DNA of 64,000 nucleotides from Larimichthys crocea (taxonomy: Eukaryota > Chordata > Actinopteri > Sciaenidae), in the NCBI RefSeq assembly GCF_000972845.2, contig NC_040025.1, positions 16,184,126 through 16,248,125 on the forward strand, given 5' to 3'. Shown piece after piece: positions 27,964 through 42,498 of this stretch. The position numbers and the translations under genes are program-made. Position 1 is the first letter of the stretch. Every line of letters begins with the position of its first letter. The notes beneath the pieces are model-generated. The model was not told the DNA's origin and did no database searches. It was given only the letters and a program-made list of their open reading frames with translations.

Positions 27964-30900
27964 ATGGAAACGGACGACGTGTCGGTTAGAGAGCAACTTT
28001 TCCACAACCGTGTCCGGGAGACGATAGTAAGTAACGCTGGGCTAACTCAACTGTTAATATGCAAAATGAGGGTCGACTAACAATACAAACACTTACTGTG
28101 TCAGCACAAGAAAGACACGTCGTTTAGCTGTTTGTTTCACGTCACTTATCGATTGTTCAACCGTGAATTTTTAAGTTGCCATTGTGTCATTTTTTCCCCC
28201 AGCATTGAACAGCTGTATCTGTATCAATAAGTTTTAGGTTACACACTTTCTTTTGACAGTTTTGCACACATGTTAATTATTACAGGATGCAGCTGGCCAT
28301 TAACTTAACTCGCTGCTGCAAGATAAAGGAGCTTACACTGCATCTGTGTCTGAGTTTGTAACGACCTGGGCCTCCTTCTCAAAGGACTTCCTTTTTTGCC
28401 ATAGTTTGATGCCCTTCTGCACATTTTCGGTGTTCCTGTGCTGCTTAAAGATGCATTTAACTTGTACCAGTGACTCTGCTTTGTGTAACACTACCAGCAT
28501 GTTGAACTTCAGACTTTCCATTTCAGTCCAGTTACAGCACAGCACTTTGGTACCGACCTTTAACCCTAAAAAGTGCAATCAGCCCTCATTTGCAGTCAGC
28601 TTCCTGAAATTGAAGATATTGCTGATATGGTGTACAACATAACTTTTTTTTTGTTTTATATTTAGAGTTAGTGGTTGACTTATCAATTGGCTCTACTGTA
28701 CATCGATAACTCTGGTACTGTACAAGAGCATGAGGTTACAACACAGCACCAAAATGTTTTTCTCCATTTCAGTTTTCAAGTACACAAAGACGTTTCCACA
28801 CTGTGACTAGATCTGTCCTCCTACATCAGGTATAGGGATGCAACGATTATGGATTTTGGATTAACTTCTGCAGAAAAATCACATTTTCACAATGATAAAG
28901 CATTTATTTATTTCTCATTTATGGATGTCTAAAATCACACAAACATTTTTTTGATTGGTTGTTTCGCAGTTTTAGTTAAAATGTAGGTGTTATACCCTCC
29001 AAGAGTTACATGCTGTTTTTCTAACCTGTACAATGCTCCTTTTTCCTGAGAGATCAACCTTCAACTCGCAGCTACTTTGTTGATTTGAGCGTTTAGTAGC
29101 AGACATATATCTTTAACTGTGTAGTTACTCATAAAATCAGCTTTACACAATCAACAAATGAAGTGCTAATATTTATTCTGATGCCCTTGTTCTGTCATTG
29201 TCCCTTTCACATAAAGACCTAATGCTATTAGTTGACACCCCCTTTCCTAAGCCACCAACTGGCCTCAAGTCTCCAGCTTACCATCTCTCCCAGTCAGCAG
29301 CCCTTGCATCTCTGGTTATTTATGGCTTTTGTCCAAGCTTATCATTGATCAGCTCTTTCTTGAAGAGAAGAGTATGTGGCAGGAGTGTAAACACTTATGG
29401 TATCTCACAAAGAAAGGCACTGATAGTGTCACATACACATATGAAAGGACCAGATAAAAAGATGTTGTAGATATTTTTTTCGAAACAGAACATAAAATGA
29501 CAGAGACAGGAGTTGGCGGGGTGTCTTATTTGAAAGTAAACTAATTTGTTTAGTATATGACAAGAATGCGAACATTCTTAAGGGTATATATACTTTGCCT
29601 CAATACACTCGACACTTCTTTAATACTGGGTGATGCTGTGGCTTTGCTGGTCAAAGTTCAGCAAATTTGGACTCCACGTGAAGAAAAGATGCAAATTCAT
29701 GCATGTGTGAGCGTACCATTATGCACAAATACTGTATATAAGAGGCTAAAGTTAAGCATCTTATTCAGTCAAGTTGAGGTCTCTAAAAAACATGCGCAAA
29801 TCAGGTGTTTAAAACATCACTGCTCCATTTGTAGAATAAATAGAGTATCATTTAATCAAGCATCTTATGAAAGAAGATGATTATCTTACCTATAACCTAA
29901 CCTATATTTTTAACATAGGTGAGACTTGTTATGCCTGAGCATCCAGAAACTGAAAACCATTCAGATGTTAATATAGTGTGTATACATACATACATACATA
30001 CATACATACATACATACATACATACAGTTAGGGAGATCCTTCTCCAGAGTTACATACAGAACATATACAAACATTGCAAAGGTCAGGGCCTGTGGCTTGA
30101 GGAGTGCCTGCAGTAATCTAAGATAGGAAGGGTCAAATTAGGAGTACTCCGTGTAATATATTGTCTGACAAATTGTTACAGAAAAATTGTAAAACTTGGC
30201 CAATATTTATGTGAAGTATTGATTTTAGACAGCTTTTAAACAGAAAGCTCAAGATTGGTGCCAAAGTCCCACAAGTCAATGGTAATTCTTTTGGCCAAAT
30301 GTTGCTCACAGAGTGTCCTTAAAATGCACGGCTAACCAAAACGAGCAGCTAATAACTGGGAACACTCGGTTGTAGCCAGATATCTGTCGTCGCTTGTCTT
30401 GATGCAACACTGTAAATAATATCAGATAAAGAGCATCTGGCAAGTGTAACAAGGGTGTATTAAAGAAGTTATCTGCGTGAGATGGTGTAAACGTTGCTGT
30501 GCCAGGAACACACACCCATAACATGCACCTTGAGCCCAGAGGGATCAAGACAGATCAGTGATCAGTAGAATAAAAGGAACACGATGAACAGAGAAATGGA
30601 ACACCCGGCATCAGTACGCACTAAGATATCATGTCACTCTGAGAAAAGTTGTTTGAGTACCATGTTATCTCTAGAAGATAAGGTTGATTAGAAAATAAAG
30701 TGTTTCTATGGGAATCACTTTCTGGAGGAGTTTTGAGAGACACATTAATAATCTTAATTCTGCTTGAATAAAATCTGCTTCTGATTTTGTTTTAGTTTCT
30801 AAGGAGATGATGTAAAATGGCTTTGTTGGAGGGGAAAAACAAGAGCACATTGTTGCTGCTTTTTCATTTTCTGGCATTACAGGTCACACTTGCCTAACTG

Positions 30901-33900
30901 GATTTATAGTTTTTTCACTAATCTGTCAAATATTGGATGACATGTTCCAGTAAATTGATCAAAACTCCTGACACAACATACTGTACTGCCCACTTTGTTT
31001 TGGATTAGCATTTTACGTTATTTCTGGCTGTTGAATTCATAGTTCTTGCCTAATCTATCCTCTTACTTAGAGAAAACAAAGGTTGGCATGCTTCGCCTGA
31101 ACGTGTTTAGCTGGACAAGAGGTTAGGGGGCCCCTGAAATAACACCCTCGAGGGAGTCCACTTGACATTTTGCAAGGATTTGTTGTGTCACTGCCAACCT
31201 CCGGCTCCTGTGAAATATTACAGGAACCACAAGGTTAGACAATATGTGAAAACCTTTGCGCTTCATTGTGTTTTACTTGAATCAGCACAAAGATGTTTAA
31301 GTTTTTTCTGTATTTTAAAATGCTGTGCGTGAACTGTGAATTCTGGGACCTTGTGATCATCCTTTAGTAGTCTGTTAAGTGCTGCCAGTTCTCAACATTG
31401 CCAATCAGCATCGAGTTTCCCCACATCGAGTATATGGACTAAAAGGTTGTTGCTCTGCTTCTCCACCCATGTCTCACCCAGTACTCATCCTTTGTTCCTT
31501 GATTTTCATTTTGTCAGATTAACCATAGAAAGGTCCTCACCAAATTAGATGTCATTGAACAATTTTGCTGATCAATCGGCTCATGAGTTATTGTTGCTGG
31601 AAAGTTTTTGAGAGATATCCATCAAGGTAAGGCGTTATGCATTCCTGTTTAGTAGGTCTATGCGTGACTAAAAAATATGTTGGCCTAATGTGGAAGTCAC
31701 TGTAAAAAGTTTGGGGCTCAGCCAGGGAGTCTTGAAGAATGTACAGCAAGCCATTATTATTGTGACAGTTAATGAATGACAGATAAGAATTTCGTTTTCG
31801 CACAGTGACAGTGACTCACTTGCTGCTAATTGCCCCATTGATTACACAGCTACTTGTTAGAGAAATCATTTTGTGTCAAATAATTAATTAAAAAATAATT
31901 TTGTTGATTTTAAAAATGATTTTATTGAGTTGGCTGTAGTCCTCCAGAGTCTATGATCAGAACTGTACCCACAGCACTAATTTGATATACAGAAATACAG
32001 AAAAAAAAGTTGTAATTGCTCATAAAGTAGAAACACCAGGTTTCTTATTTTGGTAGGTTAACTTTTCTTTTGGTACTTGTTTACGCTGATCTGCACAGAT
32101 TCATGTGTGATGTTTTTGATTTTTCCTGGCTACATTTTCACTGTAAAATGGGTCAACATCTTGCACCTCCTGGAACCATACAGGGGGAGGGGTATATGCC
32201 CCACCACAACCCCATTTGTTAATGTACCATATGTCCCAGTGATCCAATACCCCTTTTGTTATGGATGTAGAATAATAAAAACATTGATGTAGATGCATGC
32301 TGTCACACCATGAACAGCTTTAATGTAACACAACTTTCATGGTACCCATGGTAGTTAAGAGTTTATTTCTAGGCTGTTTTTTCTTGCAAGGACCTGCTCA
32401 TGTTTGTGTCCTTTTAAGAAACTGGTTTTTAAGAAACTGGTTTTGAACCTGTAAGTATTTTGTCACATTTCTGTCAGCCTTGAGAGAGCCTCGCTCTCCT
32501 TGTTTGTCACTGCTACTACCTCATAGACAAGCTTCTACATGCTGTACATCTATTTACTTACTGGGTTCCCTCTGCTATGCAGAATTATTTTTTTTTAATG
32601 ACTGACATTAGGTTTCATATCAGGGTTAAAAACAAATGAATTCCCCGTTGCTGTGGTCAGTGGTGAGGTCAGAAGGGTAGAAAGTGTTCAGGAGCATCTG
32701 ATGTCTTATAATATTTATTGACACTTGGCCAAGGAGAAATAGAGACACTCTCAAAGTGCATCAGAAGTGCCTGATTCGGTCTCACATTCTGCCGAACTCA
32801 TGCTGGTGGATCAACTTTAAACCCTTCACATAACACCACAAATATTTATACGCTCAGAATTAGCCAAAGAGAATGTATTTACCCATGTGGAGGCTGGAGG
32901 CATTGTTGTCTGTTTACGCAGATTGGAAATTCAACAGCAAGCTTTCTATTATATCTAGGAAGGCAGCAATAGGAATGCATGTATCTTTTATCTCTCACAA
33001 GTTTTCATTGTTTTCTTATTCTTGAAACATAAGTCTAGCATTGTACAATGATATGTCTGTCCAATTATTTGATCTGACGTCACTTCCCCACATATTTGAG
33101 TATTCATTTCAGTGTGTGTCTGAGAAATGACAGGGTGTTTACAGACTGTCCATTGTGGACCAGAGTGGAGGTTGCACATCTTCACTGAGATGCGGCTCTT
33201 TTTGTTTAACTTTCATTGTCTCCTCATGTTTGTATAGAGGTCATGCAAGCATTTTACTTTGGTCTTTGGGGTGAAGCGTTATGAGCTTTGCCAGACAACA
33301 AATTGCTGAGTGAATATAGGCTTAGCCTAAATTTGTCAGTAGATTTAGTGTCATGTCAGACAATGATCTTCAGAGGCAGTATGGGGGCTATCTGTCACTG
33401 GTATTAACCCTTCTTTCTTTTTACTCCCCTTAATCCTTCCTACTCTCTGTATACTGTCACCCATTGCAGTCTTTGTTGGAATAAAGTGGTAATCTTCAGA
33501 CTCCATCTGTCTCTTCTCTTGACTGTGGAAAAATAGTCATCAGTTTTTTGTAGCTTGTTTTTATTTCTTGCTGTTTATCTGCACGAAACTAAAAACAATA
33601 TTCTATGAGGAACACTGTGTTGCTCATCACTAGTACCAGACAGTTTGTTTGCAGCGTTGTACTTTCTTAATGCAATTGGCTGTTTAAACAAGTAAAATAA
33701 ATGACATTTTCTCATTTGTCCATGTTCTTGAAGTGTGCAAAACAAAAATGACACACCTATGTTTTCTTTTTTTTTCTTTTCTGTCTCTCCTGCAGATCTG
33801 TGTACTCCTGTTTACATGCCTTTACATGGTGGCCTACCTCATACTTACTCACTTCAAGAAGACTGCTGAGTTTGTCACAGGTGAGTTTTAAAATCACTCT

Positions 33901-36900
33901 CTTGTTAGATATTAATAGGTGCACCACATAAAGACTCTCCCTGTGAGAAAGATTTCCATCAAAGGCGCATGGAGAATTGCCAGGAGGGGAACTGATGGTG
34001 TTGACAAGCATACTGGTTACATCTGTGTTTTGGAATTTGTTTTCCACAGAGTATGTAGGTGACACTTTTAAAGGAAGCACAGGTGTTGTTTAGTTACTAT
34101 CCAGTTTATTTTGAGTAAATAGCCTCTTGCTTTGGTAGGTGAGGGGTTGATGGGTGCAGGACGGGGTCTCATTTTAGCCTCTCTTGAAGATATATCAGAA
34201 AGCTGGATGAGTTTCAGATAAATAAAATGAAAATGCCTATTTCACAAACTGTACTCATTTTTAAACAATGTTCTTACTTACAAATATATTTTGTTTTGCA
34301 TGCAAATTCTGAGTTGCATGTGTCTGCACATTAATCTGTAGATATGTTTAGATTTTAATAATAGCCATGTACTGGGTCTGTTTGCTTACATATAAATATA
34401 GTTTACACACTGCGAGGATTGTAAATTTCGATGCAAGGCTCTGGACCTTGGTTTGGAGCATTCCAGAGGTGCAGACAGCATGTTATGTAACATGTAACCA
34501 GCTCCAGGGAGTATCCCTGTGGATAAGGATGGTGGAGGGGCGGTGAAGTTGCTACAAGATAAACATAGTGGAGGTGATTTTTGAGTTGTAGCTGAAGCCC
34601 CCTCTGTTTAGACGAAAACAACTCAAAAGGAGATCTTTTTGCTTGCAACTAACATGAAACTGACTTTATTTGTTATTACTGGTTCTTTTGACAAAGTATT
34701 TGTTGTGGTGAATACAGCTGAGTACAACCTACCTCGTGTGGTTGGACAATGTGTTCTGTATTATTAAAACGAAAAATGTGTTTAAAGTTCTGCAGAGCGA
34801 CTCGACTCACGGTTACATAATAAATCCAATAACTGGCCACTATTGGAAGCAGATGTAGGATGTCCAACTGGCCCGCGCTCTCTGTTCTGCTTGGGCTGGG
34901 CTGGGTTGAAACCTGGGACATGGCCAGCTCGCTTTTTTTCCCCATTATTTTTGATTGGAGGGGGAACCTGCTATGCATTAGTGCACTGTTGTAAATGTTG
35001 TATAGCAACAACTGCAGAACTGTTGTGCCCTGTAGCTAAATGACGATTGTGCAATACCACTCAACAGGGTTGTTTTTGTCATTGAGGAGCCAGGAACTGG
35101 TTTTTGCTCCTCAGGCTTTATTTTATTATTAATCAGCTATGCCAGCATTTGAACTTTAAAAAGTTATAGTATCATGTACTGAGGTGTGCATAACTTGGTA
35201 TCAAATAACAGCAATTCATACAGTATAATTCTGTTGATCTACAGCATGCTGCATGATACTAGTAAGTATTTTAGGCATGCAGTAACACACATTTAGAGAA
35301 AAGTCCCCTTCCTCATATGCTCTCTCCACACTACTAGACACTACTAGAGTCATGGTCTCACTTGAACAGAATGTTCCTAACATGCCGTCCCCAACCTACT
35401 CCCCACTCTGAGGTCAACGAGACTTTTTTTTTTCATCGTCATATGGACTGCTTCTATTACTGCTTTTCCCTATATCTGTATACATGTATGTACACACACT
35501 GTACCAGACAGATTGCACCTTTCTTGACAACACAGACTTGCTCAAGACTATCTGACTGACCTTTAGAATAACCCGTTAAAGTGAAGTAGTAGAAAATGAA
35601 TTAGCTATGTAAATGGCAACTTACCCTTATTGATACACATTAATATACCCTCAACATAGATATAAAACCACATAGAAGTTTGAATTACTTTTGTAAAACG
35701 TACTTGTTTCTCTCCTCTGTTTCAGATGATATTGAAGATGCCACAGTCAACAAAATTGCGTAAGTGAAATCCTCTAATGATTAACTGACCCAGAGCAATC
35801 TGTTCTCACTCCTCTGCCTTTGATTAGTGTCAGTGTGAATGGTTGAGCAGATACCTTTAGTCAACGTGACATGTGTCTACGCCTAAGGCCAGCTGGATGT
35901 AGATTTATTGCCCTGTCTTATGTGTGCCTGTGTAGTTATGCAGTTGTTGGCTGGGATGGGGATTGTCAGTGTCACTCTGCCCTTTGTCCCTACACGCTGG
36001 CACTGTATTACCTTATCCCTGGCCACCATAGCCTTTCACCTAGGATGTGCTCTTTAGTTAAACACAAGCACATGTGTTACCTCACTAATGGCTGCTCTTT
36101 CACCTTCTCCCAGGCTGTGGTTGTGCACCTTCACTCTGTCTGTCGCAGTGTGCGCTGTGCTCCTTCTCCCCATCTCCATTCTGTCCAATGAGGTGCTGCT
36201 CACCTTCCCACATAGCTACTACATGCAGTGGCTCAATGGATCTCTTATACACGGTACACTTTATTGTTTTTGTTAGTTGACAACACCAAACAATTGAGGC
36301 TGTCTGAAACTGGATCCGATTTAATGAGGATCACTGGCAATGACCTCAAAAAATCAATACGCTGCAGGCCTGGCATGTGTGCAAACAGATCATTATTATG
36401 GATAGACTGGCTGCGTGCTTTGCTTTGGTTTTATTTAGGTTTTTTAAAACTCTAATTGAAAACATGACAAACTAAGATGTAAAATAATAATTATGGAGCT
36501 CAAAAGTAATCTAGACTTAGTAGTAGTAGTAGTAGTAGTATAGTCTCATATAGCCTCGTCTTTTCACATTTTTGAATTCCTTCTAGTTGTTGCACATTCA
36601 CACGTTTATTCATACACGTGACTTAGTAGACAGTATTGTCATTCCACAGTACATTGTTTGGCAGGATTATACCTCACAGTGGTTGACAGTGGTACTGCCA
36701 AAGTGCTGCAGTTTTAACCCTAATATGTTTGCAATGAAAACTAACATCTCCTCCTCTCTTGTCAGGTTTGTGGAACCTAGTTTTCCTTTTCTCCAATTTA
36801 TCCCTGGTCTTCCTCATGCCCTTTGCCTACTTCTTCACGGAGTCCGAAGGATTTGCAGGGTCCAAAAAGGTACCAGTTTAAGCATTATCTCACAAAGACG

Positions 36901-39900
36901 TTGCAATTAAGACTTAACTGTGAACTGACAGCATCTGTGTGTGAACCCGTTGATCACACTATCTGTTTTCTTTTGTGTAGGGAGTCATGGCACGAGTGTA
37001 CGAAGCCGTGGTGCTGCTGTTGCTGCTGGCTCTGCTTGTGCTGGGCATTGTGTGGGTGGCCTCAGCCTTCCTCCACGACAACATTGCCAGGAAAAGCCTC
37101 TACGGTGATTCACATGCGTCATAGGTCCCTTGGTGACAACTGGTTTTACAGTTTTTAATATTGTTGCTTATACTCTTTCATTCTCTGAATTTCAGACCTG
37201 TGGGAGTATTACCTTCCCTACCTGTACTCAGGCATCTCTCTGTTTGGGGTGTTGCTGCTTTTGTGTAAGTATATCTCAATTACAATGACTTGAGCAGATA
37301 GAAAGTGAAATGTAAGACACTTCCTTATCACCACCTGTCTGTGTTCTCTCCTTAGTGTGCACTCCTTTTGGGTTGTCCCGAATGTTCAGTGTCACCGGTA
37401 GCCTACTGGTCAAACCACGGGTGAGTAACAGACCCAGTGACTACAATAAAACAGTGTCCACTGCACATAGAGTAGCCTCTGCGTTGTGGCTCAGGCCTGT
37501 AGTTTTAATGCTTTTTGTCATCCTCAGCTGCTGGAAGATGTAGAAGATACTTTGAGCTGCACCACTTTTGAGGAAAACTCACTCTCCAGGAAACTGAACT
37601 GTGAGTGTGTAACAATAAACACACTCCTTTGCCATTTTTTGATGATTCAGTTTAAAACTGACTAATGACTTTTTGTCTCTATCCTGTGTTATTGTCTGTT
37701 TGAAGGCGGCAGTACGTCGTGTTGGGTCCAGCTAAACATGGAGGCAATGAAAAAAGACTACCAAACAGTTCGGAGCCAGCGCATCGCCCTGGGTAAGATT
37801 GACTGAACAGGCTGTTCCCTGCTGAGCTCCTCTCACAGTGATTACATTGTATAGTCATTTGTTGCTGCACACTCGTTTATTGTTGTCGCTTTTCTCTTTT
37901 CTTCTTCCTGCTTTCCTCACAGAAATGCGTAGGAAAGCATCCCCATGGCAGCGAAACTTGGGCTACCCACTGGCCATGCTTGTGCTCCTTGCACTGACGG
38001 TACTTTCTGTCTTATTCTCACAGGCTGTTTAAAACTCATTTATAAACACAGATGGTTGTTAATTGTTGTTTTAATTACTGTGTATGTCTTCAGGTGATGT
38101 GTGTACTGATGGTCTGTTTCAATGTATTGGAATTACTCCTGGATGAGACGGCTATGCCGAGAGGAATGGAGGTGAGGATTCAGTCAGAGCATTTCATGCT
38201 TGGCGTGCCACAGCCAGTCATCTGTGTTCACTGATGATTGTTATTTTTGTGCGTTTTAGGACCCTCACCTGGGGATGGCCTCCTTCTCCATGTTCGGCTC
38301 ACTGGGTGCTGCAGTTCAAGTAGTCCTCATCCTGTATCCTTTTATCCCATTCACCCATGAGTGTGTGTGCACAGGGTTAACTAGTCGTATCAATCTGGCT
38401 GTGACTGAGCCACTTACACACTCCTGATATTTGACCAGGGTGTGATGTTGATTCATGCTGTTATATTCATACATTAAACATTTGTTTAAGTGCTGCTGCA
38501 TGCTTAAGCACATTTTCTGAGCTGTGAAAGAAATGATATAACTGTTTTGTGATGAAACGCATCAATGCTGGTATTAACTTTAAAACATTTTTAATTTTAA
38601 GTCTAATGTTGACAGAGTCAACTGTTTAGGACTAATTTACATCTTTGACAATTATATTTAAATATAAAATACTGTTAACGCTCTCTAATCAGACTTGGGT
38701 GTCCTCACCTTAGAGTAAATGTAAAACCGCACACGCTTTCAAATGTTTGCTGATCGAGACACATCATTTATTTTACACAATTTTTTTTTAGTTGCTCTCT
38801 CTGAGCCATTAGTTTAGCTATAACTAATATATAGAAATGGTTACTAGCACTTGTGAATGTGCATCTAGTGACTTCATGGTTAGCTCAAATGGCTCTGACT
38901 ATCTGCTCGCTGTTCCTGCTACAATAAGCAATGGTCAATCACTCGAGGTCTCGTCCCCAACAATGCTTGTCCTGCGCAGATCACTGCTGTGTTTTTTAAA
39001 TTTGCTGAAAGCAGGGAAGCAAGCAGAATTTCAGGATGCAGTTACTCCTCAGTAATTTACTTTCTGTATGTTTATTATCTCTTCCAGTGTTGTCCTTAAA
39101 ATGTAATTTCAGCTATCTGATGGTGTCATCGGTGGTGGGCTTTTATAGTTCTCCTCTCTTCACTGGCCTCCTGCCTCGTGCACAGGACACCAACCTCACA
39201 CAGGTATCGGACAGCTAACCTCTACATGTGTCTTATCTCACAAACCAGAAGCTAGTGACGTTCTGTGTTCACTGCCTTCAGTAACCTCTACATTTCTGTT
39301 CATTTCAGATCATCGCAAACTGCGTGTCACTGCTCATCCTGAGCTCTGCACTGCCAGTGTTTTCACGTACACTTGGTAAGGACTTAACATAAATGGCAGT
39401 CTGTGTCCAAATTCACACTACACACTAATTCACAGGTTTTATTTTTAATGTTGTATGTTCTCAGTAGAAACTCACTTTACAACATCAAGTTATGTGTAAA
39501 AAACAAAACAAAACAGGATGCATACTGGGAAATTCTTGTCTGCTGTTGATTAACACTGTTGTCCCACAATGCAGTGCACAAATGAAAGTAGTATGCCACT
39601 TACAGCTGTTAAACATTATAGCAAAATTGTGGATGGTGGTGTGACAGTTCAGAGATGATCATGAGTATTTCAACCTGTGGAAAAACTCTCTGCTCTTACT
39701 GATTTCTTGTATAGTAACTGCAAAAAGAGAATACTTTGATAACTTGGTATAAAACCCGTAATGTGTACAGTTGGAGTTGAGTTGCTCTATCAACATTTTA
39801 CTTGTAGTTTTAGTGGTGCCCACAAGAGGGCGGTCGTATTCCATGAATAATGTACCTGCAGATGAGGCCTGACTTGGGCGGTTCATCCACTCAAGTAAAA

Positions 39901-40728
39901 CATGTTCTTTTACTTCTCTTCTATCACATTAGGCATCACCCGCTTTGATCTACTGGGAGATTATGGTCGGTACAACTGGCTTGGGAACTTTTACATCGTC
40001 TTCCTGTACAACATGCTGTTTGCTGGCCTCACCTCTGCCTCCCTTATTAAGACAGTCACCTGGGCAGTACAGAGAGAGCTCATCCGTGCCTTTGGTCAGT
40101 CTACTTTTATTTTTAATTTGAATATGAAGCAAAGTTAACTTTAACATGCACATATTTTTGTGTCTGTGGGATAGCGCTGAAATTCATTACAGTTTGGGTA
40201 GCTGTGTCATAAGTTTTCCCACCTTTGGCCCCATTTCCCTGTGGGCTGGTCTCTCTTCCTCAGATAGAAAGAATACAATTCTTTCAGGAAAGTGTAAAGG
40301 GACAAGAGGAGAGTCAGGTCCCCTTGGGGACCTCGAGGCACACCGCCCTAGACCCCTCGCAGCACACACGCCCTCTACCCCTCCACCCAACACAAACAAG
40401 CGCTCAGAGCATAGACACGCCAAACACACACATACACGCAATCCCCTTCCTCACAGTACAGATAGCATCTCTGCACTGTGGCAGCTCTCCTACACTTTCC
40501 CATTGCCTCCCAACTCACTTTTGTTCTGTGATTAATCGACTTTCATTTCACCCAAATCACTATTTTTCTTAGCGTTGCAAGTTCAGTGCTCCACCTTAAT
40601 GATTGTGTGTGATGTTATGGTGCTTTTTTCTTTTTTCCGTAGGCCTCCACAGACTGCCTTTAACTGTGTCACGCTCCACCGTCCCCTTCAGACTCCTCCT
40701 GGCCAGTGGACTGTCTAAAATCCAGTGA
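27964..40728 (+). CDS. lmbr1l: Limb region 1-like, LIMR-family multi-pass membrane protein
   Basis: LMBR1L (LIMR) is a nine-pass membrane protein reported as a lipocalin-1 receptor and as an endoplasmic-reticulum regulator of Wnt signalling in lymphocytes. Seventeen coding exons: 27964-28026, 33796-33880, 35726-35759, 36114-36253, 36766-36869, 36981-37104, 37196-37264, 37356-37420, 37528-37600, 37706-37792, 37923-37999, 38094-38171, 38260-38333, 39113-39203, 39309-39375, 39933-40094, 40643-40728. Every junction keeps phase and the total is 492 aa (human 489). Family signatures seen: SNEVLLTFPHSYYMQWLNGS, MPFAYFFTESEGFAGSKKG, YYLPYLYSGIS, FSVTGSLLVKPR, WQRNLGYPLAML, YLMVSSVVGFYSSPLF, TRFDLLGDYGRYNWLGNFYI. 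The first exon codes for 21 residues and is followed by a 5.8 kb intron, where regulatory DNA may lie. The start ATG follows the CpG promoter. Confidence 0.97.
29979..30027. repeat. (CATA)n microsatellite in lmbr1l intron 1
   Basis: Eleven or so tandem CATA units inside the long first intron. The rest of that intron (28027-33795) shows no coding exon or clear full-length repeat. Confidence 0.95.
36519..36541. repeat. (AGT)n microsatellite in lmbr1l intron 4
   Basis: Seven AGT trinucleotide units between coding exons at 36253 and 36766. No effect on splice sites is expected from its position. Confidence 0.9.
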
Positions 40729-42334
40729 CTTTCCCCCCTCAGCACTGCCCTTCCTAACCTTTTATAAACCCAGCCACTTGAAATGTGCACCTGTTGGATT
40801 CAAAACATTCCCGATTCAGTCTCTTTGACTGTGAGAAAGTGACGAGTCTGCCTTCATTGTCTTCAGTGGGAGCTCTGCTTGAAGCTGTGATCAATATATC
40901 AGGGTCAGTTATTTGACTGCTAGGACAAATACTGGTATAAGCAATTAGCTGAGTCATGCTTACAAATGGAACATGGGGAAAAGGGATTTAAGAAATATTG
41001 GCAGTCATGCCATAGTGGACAGTAACAGAGCAATGCCCCCACAAAACCTAACGCCTAGTGAAAAGAGGATCCAGTGGATAGCCGTTGCTCTGTTGACACA
41101 TGTAAAAGTCAGCAAAGTTATTTTGAAATATCACATTGTAACTGTGACATAATTTCCTCTTCCTGCTCCAGGTCGATTGAGTGCTCTCTCTTTCTCCGTG
41201 GCTTCCCCACACTTTCCTCTCTTGGGTTGTATCACTATTTTAAGATTGGAAATCTTGCTTCCATGTGTTTGGTGGTCCAGTCTGCAGTGTTATGTTGATT
41301 AATGAGAGGAAGTTGGTATTGGAATGTATTTGCAGGTTAAACAGGGAATATGAGAGTGTGTTAATAGTCTTAGAGCTCTCTTACAAACTCTGTTTACTTG
41401 TAGGATTAAGAGCATTTTCTATGGTGATATCATTGAGCAGGGTTTTTACTTTGTAGATGACAGTAAGCTCACCGAGTGTGAGGATTACTCTGATTTTCAG
41501 AACAATACACTAAAAAGAAAGCTTTACACTTTGTCTTATGCAATATTGTTTTTTTAATGCCATGTGTCTCTCACTTGGGAGGAACTTCTGCCTTTTGACC
41601 AATCAAACTGTGAATCATTTAAGAATTTGTGTGGGGGAAGTGCAATATTTTATAAGCAAAAGCACACTTTTTAACTTTACCAAAAGTAACTTGTATGCTT
41701 TCTTTTTCATCTCATTCCTCTTTGTTGGATATCGGGTGAATACTTAGTATAGTTAGAATGTTTTTCAGTAGGCAAATATGACTATCGATCCATGTAATCT
41801 GGTGTCAGTTGTTTCTATATTTTGATGACCGAACCGATTATTCCGTTATGTTCATCAGCTGTATCTCATCATACTCAATGTGTTGGTGAGCCTGTGTCAC
41901 CGTTTGCCTTTGCTGCTGTATCAGCAGGTTATTTAGCTGTTGGTTTGACCAGCAGGGGACAGTGTTTCTCAAACCCAACACCAGCCTCTGTGTTGCGTGA
42001 GACTCTCTCTCTGGTTAGTTTATATGTATTATATACGGAGCACTCTGAGGTTTACTCATTTCACTTTATCTGGGATTTTTTTTCTTTTGGTTTCTGGGAA
42101 CACGCATTTTTATAATGTACTGTTTTTATCTTTATTTATGGGCATTTTGGGATCTATACTTCACAAGTCGAGTTAACATTTGTTAAAAATGTTGAATGTG
42201 ATGCCGCTGAGACAAAAAAAATCTTTAGAGTTGTTCTCAAAGATAAAAAATGGTGTTTATTGTTTACCTTTGAAATGCTCTGATGTTTCAGGTTTTCTGA
42301 ATTTTTAACCATCATTGTTTTATGAGAAGAAAGC

Positions 42335-42340
42335 AATAAA
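42335..42340 (+). terminator. lmbr1l polyadenylation signal
   Basis: AATAAA about 1.6 kb after the lmbr1l stop, followed by a T/GT-rich stretch (TTGTCCTGTTTTTAAC) as expected of a cleavage region. The 3' UTR would then run from 40729 to about 42360. Confidence 0.6.
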
Positions 42341-42360
42341 AATTGTCCTGTTTTTAACTT

Positions 42361-42464
42361 CTTTGTCCTTTTTTTGATACACAACAAGGTGACTGACTGT
42401 AAACGGTTTCTTTGATGCTGTTAACATGCTTGTTAAATTTCATGAAATGTAACTACATTGTGAC

Positions 42465-42498
<34 letters not shown>
